The position numbers were made by a program, and so were the translations under genes. Below the pieces are notes generated by a model. It was given only the letters and a program-made list of their open reading frames with translations. It ran no database searches and was not told the origin of the DNA. 64,000 bases of DNA from Candidatus Hydrogenedentota bacterium. Its GTDB lineage: Bacteria > Hydrogenedentota > Hydrogenedentia > Hydrogenedentales > JAEUWI01. The DNA lies in the NCBI GenBank assembly GCA_016182605.1, contig JACPGE010000060.1, positions 73,807-137,806 on the forward strand, read 5' to 3'. Shown piece by piece: positions 17,518 to 24,817 of the stretch. Within the stretch, counting starts at the first letter, position 1, and each line of letters begins with the position of its first letter.

Positions 17518-18240
17518 TCAGGCCGCCGCCGCCGCTGCTTCCTGGATGGTGAAACGCTTCAGGTAGAGGGCGCGGCCGATGATGACTTCATCGATGCCGG
17601 GGGTACCGTGCGCGCGGATCCGCTGGAGATCTTCCAGGGAGGAAATGCCGCCCGATATGGTGACCGGGATGGTCACTGCGCGGGCGACTTCCGCCGTGGC
17701 TTCCATGTTGGGCCCTTGCATCATGCCGTCGCTCAGGATATCGGTGTAGATGATGCGCGCGGCGCCGACGGCTTCGGCCTGGCGCGCGAAGGCGACGGCG
17801 CTGGTATCGGTGTCTTCGAGCCAGCCGCTGAGGGAGACCATGCCGGCGCGGGCGTCGAGGCCCACGGCGATTTTGCCGGGCCAGCGCGCGCAGGCGGCGC
17901 GCAGGAGATCCGGATCGCGGTAGGCCGCAGTGCCAAGAATGGCGCGATCCGCGCCGGCGCCGAAGATCCGATCGAGGGTGGCCATGGAGCGGATGCCGCC
18001 GCCGACCTCATAGGGGATGCCGGCTGCATGGAGCGCTTTCAGGTGCGGCTCCACGCAGCAGACGCCGGCCTTGGCGCCATCGAGATCGACAATATGGATC
18101 AGCCCCTGCTTCAGGGCGTCCCACCATTCCCGGGCCTGGGCGACCGGGTCGGTGGAGAAGACGGTCTCTTGATCGTAATCACCCTGAACCAGATTGACGC
18201 AGAGGCCGCCGCGTATGTCCACGGCGGGTACGATGCGCAT
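17518..18240 (-). CDS. hisA: Phosphoribosyl-formimino-AICAR ribotide isomerase
   Basis: HisA, a histidine biosynthesis (beta/alpha)8 barrel of 240 residues. The N-terminal catalytic Asp is in PAVDIRGG, with HIVDLDGAKAG next. EVGGGIRS and TISGGISS are the paired phosphate loops, and the second catalytic Asp is in IYTDILSDGMM. The ATG overlaps the rplT stop by one base (TGATG), an unusual but tight coupling to a ribosomal protein operon. No other his gene is in the window. A 201-base gap to tyrA follows. Confidence 0.96.
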   Translation of the reverse strand: MRIVPAVDIRGGLCVNLVQGDYDQETVFSTDPVAQAREWWDALKQGLIHIVDLDGAKAGVCCVEPHLKALHAAGIPYEVGGGIRSMATLDRIFGAGADRAILGTAAYRDPDLLRAACARWPGKIAVGLDARAGMVSLSGWLEDTDTSAVAFARQAEAVGAARIIYTDILSDGMMQGPNMEATAEVARAVTIPVTISGGISSLEDLQRIRAHGTPGIDEVIIGRALYLKRFTIQEAAAAAA

Positions 18241-18605
18241 CAGGAGAGGGCCTCGAGGGAGGCGCGCGCCTGTTCGACGAGCTTGGTGAAGCCTTCGGCG
18301 TCGGTCACGGCGATATCGGCCAGGACCTTTCGGTCGAGTTCGATATGGGCCTTCTTGAGGCCATCCATGAAGCGGCTGTAGGTGAGGCCGTTTGCGCGCG
18401 CGCCGGCGTTGATACGGGCGATCCAGAGTTTGCGGAAATCGCGCTTGCGTGCCTTGCGGTCGCGATAGGCATATACGCCCGCGTGATCGACGGCCTGCTT
18501 GGCGGTTTTCCAGATACGATGGTGGCTGCCGCGGTAACCGGCGGCGAGCTTGAGGATCTTTTTGCGGCGGCGGCGGGAGGCGGCGGCGTTAGTTGCGCGA
18601 GGCAT
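18240..18605 (-). CDS. rplT: 50S ribosomal protein L20
   Basis: 121 residues with the typical basic N-terminus ([16 protein letters not shown]) and the conserved core [21 protein letters not shown]20 assembles early on 23S rRNA. In many bacteria it represses its own operon by binding the leader. Third gene of the infC-rpmI-rplT operon. Confidence 0.98.
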   Translation of the reverse strand: MPRATNAAASRRRRKKILKLAAGYRGSHHRIWKTAKQAVDHAGVYAYRDRKARKRDFRKLWIARINAGARANGLTYSRFMDGLKKAHIELDRKVLADIAVTDAEGFTKLVEQARASLEALS

Positions 18606-18694
18606 GATAATATCCTTTCAACGACGTACATACTTTGGGTTGGTGCGAAGCAAGACCAGTGGCCCGCCAAGGGGGCCCTGCATGGAATCTGGCC

Positions 18695-18892
18695 TCAGGA
18701 ATAGGGCAAGAGCATTTTGATGCGCTTCATTTCTGAATCGGAGAGCAAGCTTGCGTGGCGCAGGGAGCGGCAGCGCTTGGGCGACTTGCCGGTTTTCAGG
18801 TGGCGTGCGCCGGCACGCATCCGCTTGATCTTGCCGTTTTTCGTGATCTTAAACCGTTTGGCGGCCGCACGGTTGGTCTTAATCTTGGGCAT
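18695..18892 (-). CDS. rpmI: 50S ribosomal protein L35
   Basis: 65 residues. Starts MPKIKTNRAAAKRFKITKNG and contains the family signature KRCRSLRHASLLSDSEMKRI. Lies between infC and rplT in the standard order, with about 90 bases on each side. Confidence 0.98.
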   Translation of the reverse strand: MPKIKTNRAAAKRFKITKNGKIKRMRAGARHLKTGKSPKRCRSLRHASLLSDSEMKRIKMLLPYS

Positions 18893-18982
18893 TAGGTTCC
18901 CTCCTCAGGGTTGGGCCATCCGCACTGGGCGGATGCCGCACAATTGGTGTGAATCACTCGTTTTGCGAGGAATGTATTCGAA

Positions 18983-19540
18983 CTATTTTGCCGGGATCAG
19001 TTTCGAAGGCGTCAGCACCAGGCTCATGTTGCGCCCCTCAAGCCTGGAATTCTCCGGGTTGTAGTCGCCAGTACACAGGTCCGATGTTTCTTCGACCACT
19101 TTGATGAGGATTTCGCGCCCGAATTCCGGGTGGGCCATTTCGCGCCCGCGGAACATAACGGTAATCTTCACCTTGTTGCCTTCGCTCAGGAACTCGCGCA
19201 CGTGGTTCTTTTTGTATTCGAAATCGTGCTTGTCGATCTTGGGCCGGAACTTAATTTCTTTCAGGGAGACCGTGTGCTGGTTCTTTCGGGACTCCCGCAC
19301 GCGGCGCTTCTGTTCGTACTTGTACTTCCCATAATCCATGATCCGGCATACGGGCGGCTCGGCCTTCGGCGCCACCTCCACCAGGTCCAGGTCACGTTCT
19401 TCCGCAAGGCGAATTGCATCCCGCGGATCCATGATGCCGAGCTGGTTGCCTTCTTCATCCACGACGCGCACCTGGCGCGTGCGGATCTGATGATTCACGC
19501 GGGTTTTGTCTTCCTCGCGCTTTACCGTTGGCTTGATTAT
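18983..19540 (-). CDS. infC: Translation initiation factor IF-3 with non-canonical start
   Basis: IF-3 of about 185 residues. The N-domain block VNHQIRTRQVRVVDEEGNQLG, the linker PPVCRIMDYGKYKYEQ, and the C-domain KEIKFRPKIDKHD and VTVMFRGREMAHPEFG-like segments are all present. No ATG lies between the upstream frame and the N-domain. A strong SD (AGGAGGAAG) on the minus strand at about 19557-19546 is followed 8 bases later by ATA ATC (19540-19535), so the start is most likely AUA, or AUC one codon on. IF-3 discriminates against such codons and infC commonly uses AUU for autoregulation. A GTG at the VNHQIR segment is an alternative but is 13 bases from a weak GAGG. Confidence 0.93.
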   Translation of the reverse strand: MIKPTVKREEDKTRVNHQIRTRQVRVVDEEGNQLGIMDPRDAIRLAEERDLDLVEVAPKAEPPVCRIMDYGKYKYEQKRRVRESRKNQHTVSLKEIKFRPKIDKHDFEYKKNHVREFLSEGNKVKITVMFRGREMAHPEFGREILIKVVEETSDLCTGDYNPENSRLEGRNMSLVLTPSKLIPAK

Positions 19541-19623
19541 GGACGCTTCCTCCTGAACCCGGCCCGGCGCGCGCCCCAAGGCACGCGCGATGCGGAGTTC
19601 GGTTTGGCAAAATCGCACACAAC

Positions 19624-19664
19624 AAAAAAATCGTGGCAGCAAGCATCAGCCTACCGCCACGATT
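19624..19664 (-). terminator. Leader terminator (attenuator) upstream of infC
   Basis: On the minus strand, AATCGTGGC (19664-19656) pairs with GCCACGATT (19637-19629) across an 18-base loop. A run of seven T residues (19630-19624), the first two in the stem, follows. It sits about 84 bases upstream of the infC start and about 100 bases downstream of the predicted transcription start. This is the position of an L20- or IF3-responsive attenuator in infC-rpmI-rplT leaders. Confidence 0.75.
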
Positions 19665-19773
19665 GGGGGCAATCGCAGTGTTTTCGCCTGATAACCGAGC
19701 GAGCTGGCGCAGAGGCCGCTGCAGGGTGAGAAACCGGGGTTTCCGCTTGCATCATGATTCGCGTTGTGGGCAG

Positions 19774-19802
19774 ATAGTAGCACATGCCTGGGCGCGAGTC
19801 AA
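19774..19802 (-). promoter_or_regulatory. Sigma-70-type promoter of the infC operon
   Basis: On the minus strand, TTGACT (19802-19797), 17-base spacer, TACTAT (19779-19774). Transcription should start near 19767, giving a leader of about 225 bases before infC. The leader contains the terminator at 19624-19664 and a GAAACCCCGGTTTC hairpin that may be part of its control. Confidence 0.7.
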
Positions 19803-19855
19803 ATTGGGGCGGCCCCTCTTCTTGCCCCCTAGTGGCGCTGGATTTTTTATTCGGA

Positions 19856-19875
19856 CTAAGCTAAACTAGACTAAA
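19856..19875 (+). repeat. Tandem pentamer repeat upstream of the antitoxin gene
   Basis: Four consecutive copies of CTARR (CTAAG, CTAAA, CTAGA, CTAAA), ending 20 bases before the antitoxin ATG. Its position in the promoter region suggests an operator or simple repeat. Binding by the antitoxin is a guess. Confidence 0.4.
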
Positions 19876-19895
19876 TAACTTCCGGGATACGCGCT

Positions 19896-20135
19896 ATGAT
19901 ACAAGTCAATATGCATGACGCCAAAACGCACCTTTCCCAACTCGTTGAACGGGTCGCGGAGGGGGAAGAGATTGTCATCGCCAAGGCAGGAAAGCCCGTT
20001 GCCCGCCTGATTGCCTTTGTGCCCCTCGCCACCCCCCGGCAGCCCGGAGCTTGGCGAGGCCGGGTACATATGGCGGATGATTTCGATACCCTGCCCGAAG
20101 AGCTTCTGAAGGCATTTGATGGAGAATCCTCGTGA
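19896..20135 (+). CDS. Phd/YefM-type antitoxin
   Basis: 79 residues. The N-terminus MIQVNMHDAKTHLSQLVERV followed by EEIVIAKAGKPVARL is the Phd/YefM DNA-binding antitoxin fold. The C-terminus ADDFDTLPEELLKAF is the typical toxin-blocking helix. Its stop overlaps the toxin start (GTGA). It likely represses its own promoter. Confidence 0.9.
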   Translation: MIQVNMHDAKTHLSQLVERVAEGEEIVIAKAGKPVARLIAFVPLATPRQPGAWRGRVHMADDFDTLPEELLKAFDGESS

Positions 20136-20509
20136 ATCTTCTGCTCGATACCCATGCCCTGCTTTGGTGGCTGGACGACGATCCCCGGCTTACGGCGCGC
20201 GAGCGGAAAGCGATTGCCGATCCGTATGGCGTGGTATTCGTAAGCGCAGCAACGGCATGGGAGATCGCGGTCAAGATTGCATTGGGTAAACTGGACGCGC
20301 CCGATCGATTGGCAGAGATTCTGGTGGAAAATGGATTTCGCGAATTGCCTATCGACTTTGATCACGCGTTGCGAGCCGGTGCACTGCCTCCCATTCACCG
20401 GGATCCATTCGATCGCATGCTCACCGCCCAGGCCCAGATCGAAGATCTGACAATCGTAACCCACGACACGAATATCCCCAGGTACGAAGTGGCCGTACTG
20501 AATTCATGA
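20132..20509 (+). CDS. VapC-type PIN-domain toxin
   Basis: 125-residue PIN RNase. Acidic residues of the active site are visible: Asp6 (LLDTHALLWWL), Glu44 (ATAWEIAVK) and Asp90 near HRDPFDRMLTAQA, plus Asp in VTHDTNI. Starts with GTG overlapping the antitoxin stop. Family members cleave tRNA or rRNA. The best match is the subgroup with Phd-type antitoxins and DTHALLW at the start. Confidence 0.92.
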   Translation: MNLLLDTHALLWWLDDDPRLTARERKAIADPYGVVFVSAATAWEIAVKIALGKLDAPDRLAEILVENGFRELPIDFDHALRAGALPPIHRDPFDRMLTAQAQIEDLTIVTHDTNIPRYEVAVLNS

Positions 20510-20896
20510 TCCAATCAAGGACAAGCTCCCCTGCCTGATGAATTGGAATCCCATCGCTTTGCGGCGATGCCATCCTCCCATGAAGCGCCACAAGAACTCC
20601 TGATTGCCGGATGCATTGCCCTCCTCGCATTCACCCTTCCGGCCTGCTTCGCCGGAAGTCTGTTGAGCGCACCCGCCAACCGCGGTGTGGGCGCCATGCC
20701 CGGTTTCTGCAACACGCCGGCATGGGCGTCCTACTCTTCGGCTTCCAGGCCCACTGTGAAAGTCCCGGCGAACACCGTAAATATCCCCCGGCAAAGCCGG
20801 GAGCTTTACGCGCCGCCCCGGAGGCGCTTGAAGCCCTTTTAAACCCTTATTCTGGCCATGGCGTCCCACGTATACTTGAGGATCCAGGGCAACAGT
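20510..20896. other. Intergenic stretch after the toxin gene
   Basis: About 390 bases with no convincing gene on either strand. One short GC-rich palindrome, CCCGGCAAAGCCGGG, lies near 20790. No clear promoter for the downstream gene was identified. Confidence 0.4.
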
Positions 20897-20908
20897 GGAG
20901 GATTCGGC

Positions 20909-22435
20909 GTGTCCAACGAGCAAAGTTCATCCAGCATGCGGGGTACAGGATTTCATGTGGCCGGAGGGCTTGCCCTCTTGGCGCTGGCGGCCCATCTGGC
21001 CACCAACCACCGTTTCGGCTTTCACCACGACGAGCTGTATTTCCTCGCCTGCGGGCAGCATTTCGACCTCGGCTATGTGGACCATCCCCCGCTGGTGCCG
21101 TGGCTGGCGCGGCTCTCCTATGAACTATTTGGGGACAGCCTCCGGGGGCTGCGGCTCTGGTCTGCGCTGGCCCATGCGGCCACGATCCTCCTGGTGGCGC
21201 GCATTGCGCGGGAGCTGGGCGGCAGGGCATTTGCCCAAGGCATCGCGGCGCTGGCGGTTTTCATGGCGCCCGTCTTCATGCGCACGGGCAATATTCTCGC
21301 CATACCCTCCTTCGAAGCGCTCTATTGGGCGGTGGCCACGCTGCTGGTCATCCGGATTCTGAAGGGGGGCGGCCCGAAATGGTGGCTTGCGGTGGGGCTC
21401 GTGGCGGGCATCGGCCTGTTGAACAAGCACACGATGCTTTTCTGGGGCGCAGGCCTGACGGCGGGGCTGATCCTGACGCCGCACCGGCAGATGCTGAAGA
21501 GCCCCTGGATCTACGCGGGGGGCGCGGTCGCCGGGCTCGTCTTCCTGCCGAATGTGGTGTGGCAGATGCAGCACGGCTGGGATACCGTGCAATTCATCCG
21601 TCAGTTGAACGCGGAGACGATGAGCGAGATAAGCAGGGTGGAGTTTGCGGCCGGGCAGTTGCTCTATCAGAACCCCTTTGCGGCGCCGCTGTGGCTCGCG
21701 GGCCTGATCTTTGCCTTTACCCCGGCGGGGAAGCCCTGGCGCCTTTTCGGGTGGATGTATCTGACGCTCTTCGTCTTCCTCCTCGTGGTGAAAAGCAAGA
21801 TCTACTACCTCTCCCCCGTCTATCCCATGCTCTTTGCCTTAGGCGGCGTGGCCTGGGAACATTGGTTCGCCGAGGGGCGCAAACGGGCCGCGCAGCCGCT
21901 GCTCGCGGCCGCTGTGGCGGCGGGCGGCCTGGCGCTGGCGCCGGTCTCGTTGCCACTCCTTTCCATCGATGCGACCGACCGCTACGTGAAGGCAGCCACG
22001 ATGGGCATCATCGAGAGTCCCTACGAACTCACGGGGGATCTGCATGGAGAGTTCGGCTGGCAAGAGATTGCCGCGGGCGTGGGCGAGGCCTACCAGGCGC
22101 TACCGGAGGAGGACAAGAATCAACTGATTCTCTTCGGCTCCAACTATGGCATCGCGGGCGCGCTGGATCTGTGGGGTTCCAACTATGGCCTGCCCCCTGC
22201 CCATTCAAACGTGCTGAGTTACCATCGCTGGGGACTAAGCGAACCCTGCTGTGGCGTGGTATTGGCGGTAACCACCAATCCCAAGGGTTTCAGCTCGCTC
22301 TTCAACGACATCACCGAAATTGCGTCCATCCACATTCCGGAACAGAATCCCTGGGCGCGGACCGTCCATGTCCTTCTCTGTAAATCGCCGGCAAAGGATC
22401 TGCGGCAACTGTGGCCCGAAATCTTTGAGTTCTAG
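20909..22435 (+). CDS. GT39-type membrane glycosyltransferase
   Basis: Polytopic protein of 508 residues with about 10-12 membrane helices, in the PMT/ArnT (PMT_2) superfamily. It transfers a sugar from a polyprenyl-phosphate donor. The first periplasmic loop has the acidic catalytic signature FHHDELYFLACG, then GYVDHPPLVPWLARL, as in this family. The C-terminal about 110 residues form a soluble domain. GTG at 20909 is chosen because GGAGG lies 7 bases upstream (20897-20901). Acceptor unknown (protein or lipid). Confidence 0.88.
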   Translation: MSNEQSSSSMRGTGFHVAGGLALLALAAHLATNHRFGFHHDELYFLACGQHFDLGYVDHPPLVPWLARLSYELFGDSLRGLRLWSALAHAATILLVARIARELGGRAFAQGIAALAVFMAPVFMRTGNILAIPSFEALYWAVATLLVIRILKGGGPKWWLAVGLVAGIGLLNKHTMLFWGAGLTAGLILTPHRQMLKSPWIYAGGAVAGLVFLPNVVWQMQHGWDTVQFIRQLNAETMSEISRVEFAAGQLLYQNPFAAPLWLAGLIFAFTPAGKPWRLFGWMYLTLFVFLLVVKSKIYYLSPVYPMLFALGGVAWEHWFAEGRKRAAQPLLAAAVAAGGLALAPVSLPLLSIDATDRYVKAATMGIIESPYELTGDLHGEFGWQEIAAGVGEAYQALPEEDKNQLILFGSNYGIAGALDLWGSNYGLPPAHSNVLSYHRWGLSEPCCGVVLAVTTNPKGFSSLFNDITEIASIHIPEQNPWARTVHVLLCKSPAKDLRQLWPEIFEF

Positions 22436-22444
22436 CCTCGGCAC

Positions 22445-22651
22445 TCACTGAAATCTGTTGATGCTCTCTCCCCGATACGCGAAGGTATTCCCAACGATAT
22501 CGAGGGTGTATTCTTCCCCCTCGTCGTCGCATAGAATCACCTGGCTATTCTCAACGCGCCATCGCGCGCGTTCCTGACCGCAAATCTTGAGCGTTCCATT
22601 GCCGCCGAATTCGAAGTGCAACTGGTCTTCCCCCCAGATCGTATTGGTCAA
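22445..22651 (-). CDS. Small hypothetical protein or gene remnant
   Basis: 68 residues from a TTG start preceded by GGAAGAG, ending RGESINRFQ. The sequence looks like alternating beta strands (LHFEFGGNGTLKICG, RWRVENSQVILCDDEGEEY). The reading frame continues upstream for about 30 protein-like codons (IRWEFYRAAASPSEEPAG) to a stop without a start codon. The gene may therefore be the truncated end of a longer one. It is convergent with the glycosyltransferase. No family recognised. Confidence 0.4.
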   Translation of the reverse strand: MTNTIWGEDQLHFEFGGNGTLKICGQERARWRVENSQVILCDDEGEEYTLDIVGNTFAYRGESINRFQ

Positions 22652-22759
22652 CGTCTCTTCCGTGACGGCGCCTGCCGGCTCTTCCGAGGGTGATGCTGCT
22701 GCCCTGTAAAATTCCCACCGGATCGGGGCGGGGGCAATCTCCTTTTCGGGGGCTTGAAG

Positions 22760-23630
22760 TTCGGCTTACGCCCGGATCGTCTCGACTTTTTACCTCTCCT
22801 TGTCCAATCAGGGGAAACGGAAATGTCGCGGCTGGACCGCCGCCACTACGGCCTGCAAGTCTCTGCCCGTCAAGCAACTCTCTGCGGTCTGCGCATTCCT
22901 ACCCAACTCTCTCAGATGCAACCCACGCTTCGAACTAATACGCCTCTCTGGAAGAACTACACGATCAATCTGAAAGCTGTACAGCCCAACGCCCGAAACG
23001 GCCATGGGCCGTTCCGGGATCCCATCCCGATCCCAATCGACTTTCTTTCGGCCCCTTTGGGATCCACGGCGATACCATTTCATTTTGTAATACATACACA
23101 GACGCCGAAATGCCCCCGCTACAGATCCAGAAAACTTATGATTGCTCTTAATATTCGAAGCGGCTTCAATCCCCATGAAGCAGCGCGTCTATAGCAGAGT
23201 CAGAATCTGAATTGCTTCTCTATCAGTACAGCTAGTGCATGTCATAACTTTATATTCCATACGCGCAATAATTTTCTTGACTATTGCCTTGCCCTATAGC
23301 ACAATCTCACTGCGATTACGATTCACGGCTGTTTCACACCTTTCCTTTCATCTAATCTGAAGAGCATGCTGTTTGCTTCATTACTGGAAAGGCCCGGGCA
23401 ACTCGAGCCTGTATCAAAAGACAACATTTGTAAGTGTCTGGATGGTCATACTGCTGGCACGTGGCTGTCGTGCAGCAACTGCTTCACAAACAAGAAAAAG
23501 GCCGCTCACCCATGCGGTCCCGCCCCTGTCCCTGAACCGATGGCAACGGCGCAAACTTCATGCTTCTACATCTATGCAGGCGCGCCGCCGCCAGTTCCCG
23601 TTAGAATTGGAAAATCGATCTATGCTTGAG
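22760..23630. other. Long gap with no convincing gene
   Basis: About 0.9 kb between the small minus-strand frame and the AraC gene, visibly richer in A/T than its neighbours. Short frames on both strands lack SDs and family features. One minus-strand frame (22808-23176) contains a DWDRDGIPE stretch resembling a calcium-loop motif, but the rest is not protein-like. Part may be decayed sequence. A weak promoter (TTGACT, 17 bases, CACAAT) lies near 23277-23305 and could serve the AraC gene. Confidence 0.4.
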
Positions 23631-23644
23631 AAAGGGAGTCTGAA

Positions 23645-24592
23645 TTGACTGAACATGACCTTTCGGTGCCTGTGCTGTGGAAGGCGCCGGCCTTTCAATG
23701 TGAGATGCTCCGGCATGGAGTAGTGCTTCGCAGCGCCGTGTCCAGCGATCCGGATTTGTCGATCTCCGTCAAGAATCTGCGGTGCATAAACAACCTGCCA
23801 TTGCACCGCCACGAGGATTCTTCCCAGATTGCCATTGTGCGCAATGGCCGCGGCGTTCACGTTACGGAACGGGAAGCGCGCGAGGCCGGGCCAGGGGATG
23901 TCTTCGTTGTCCAAGGCGGCATTGCCCATGGTTTCCGGGAAGTGGCAGACCTGCTTGTCTTGAGCATCAGCTTTGACAAGAGCTTCCTGGAACAGGGCAC
24001 ATTGGACCTGGCGCAAATTCCCGGCTACGCGGCCCTCTTCGGTGAGGCCCCATCGGAGAACGGGCGCAACGCTTTGGTGCGCTCCAAGAAACTTGCTCCC
24101 GACGATCTTGCCCTGGCCGTTGCCATGGCCGATCGGACAAACCTGCTCCTCAAGGAACGCAGTCCGGGCTACCGGTTTCTTGCGCGAGGAGCCCTGATGG
24201 ATCTGATTGTGCTGCTGTGCCGCGCTGCCGCCCGATCTGCCGGGCAGGGCAGGATCCCCCTTCCCGCCATGGAGCGGGTCATCCAATATATCGAGCAGCA
24301 CATTGCGGAGAACATTCGGCTCACCGATCTGGCAGACGTGGCGGAGATCTCCCATTGCGCGCTATCCAAACAGTTCAAGGAATCGACCGGGCTCTCTCCC
24401 ATCGAGTACCTGATCCGGTCGCGCATTGCGCGGTCGTGCGAACTGTTGCGGGAGACCCAACTGAGCATCACCGAGATCGCCTTCCAGGCGGGCTTCAACG
24501 ACAGCAACTATTTTGCCCGGCAGTTCCGCGCGCTCCGGGGGATGAGCGCTTCGGAGTACCGTAGAAAGTGCCAACTGGAGCGCGCCAGGTAG
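23645..24592 (+). CDS. AraC-family transcriptional regulator
   Basis: 315 residues. An N-terminal cupin-like sensor domain (LPLHRHEDSSQIAIVRNGRG, then GPGDVFVVQGGIAHGF) is followed by a C-terminal double HTH: RLTDLADVAEISHCALSKQF, then ITEIAFQAGFNDSNYFARQF. The second helix matches the AraC/XylS signature. Start TTG at 23645 is supported by GGGAG six bases upstream. It probably senses a sugar and controls the symporter gene 225 bases downstream on the same strand. Confidence 0.93.
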   Translation: MTEHDLSVPVLWKAPAFQCEMLRHGVVLRSAVSSDPDLSISVKNLRCINNLPLHRHEDSSQIAIVRNGRGVHVTEREAREAGPGDVFVVQGGIAHGFREVADLLVLSISFDKSFLEQGTLDLAQIPGYAALFGEAPSENGRNALVRSKKLAPDDLALAVAMADRTNLLLKERSPGYRFLARGALMDLIVLLCRAAARSAGQGRIPLPAMERVIQYIEQHIAENIRLTDLADVAEISHCALSKQFKESTGLSPIEYLIRSRIARSCELLRETQLSITEIAFQAGFNDSNYFARQFRALRGMSASEYRRKCQLERAR

Positions 24593-24817
24593 CGGCACGC
24601 GCCAAGCGCTCTTTTTGCCGCACGATCTTCCAGCAGGGAATTCCCCGTCTTTCCCCGAGGCGCCTCTGTGCGGCGAATCGCGCTCAGCCGCTGCAAGCAG
24701 CAAGGCCGGGGCCGCACTGCAATTGACTGCAATTCGATAAGTTGCGGCACAATGGCGCGAAGCTTACACTACCAAGGGCTTTGTAAGCCGATTACTTTAC
24801 GGGGAGCATGGTTTCCA

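Noticed and set aside
22808-23176. 122-codon minus-strand frame with DWDRDGIPE
   Set aside because: One calcium-loop-like stretch but no SD and no wider protein-like pattern; not called as a gene.
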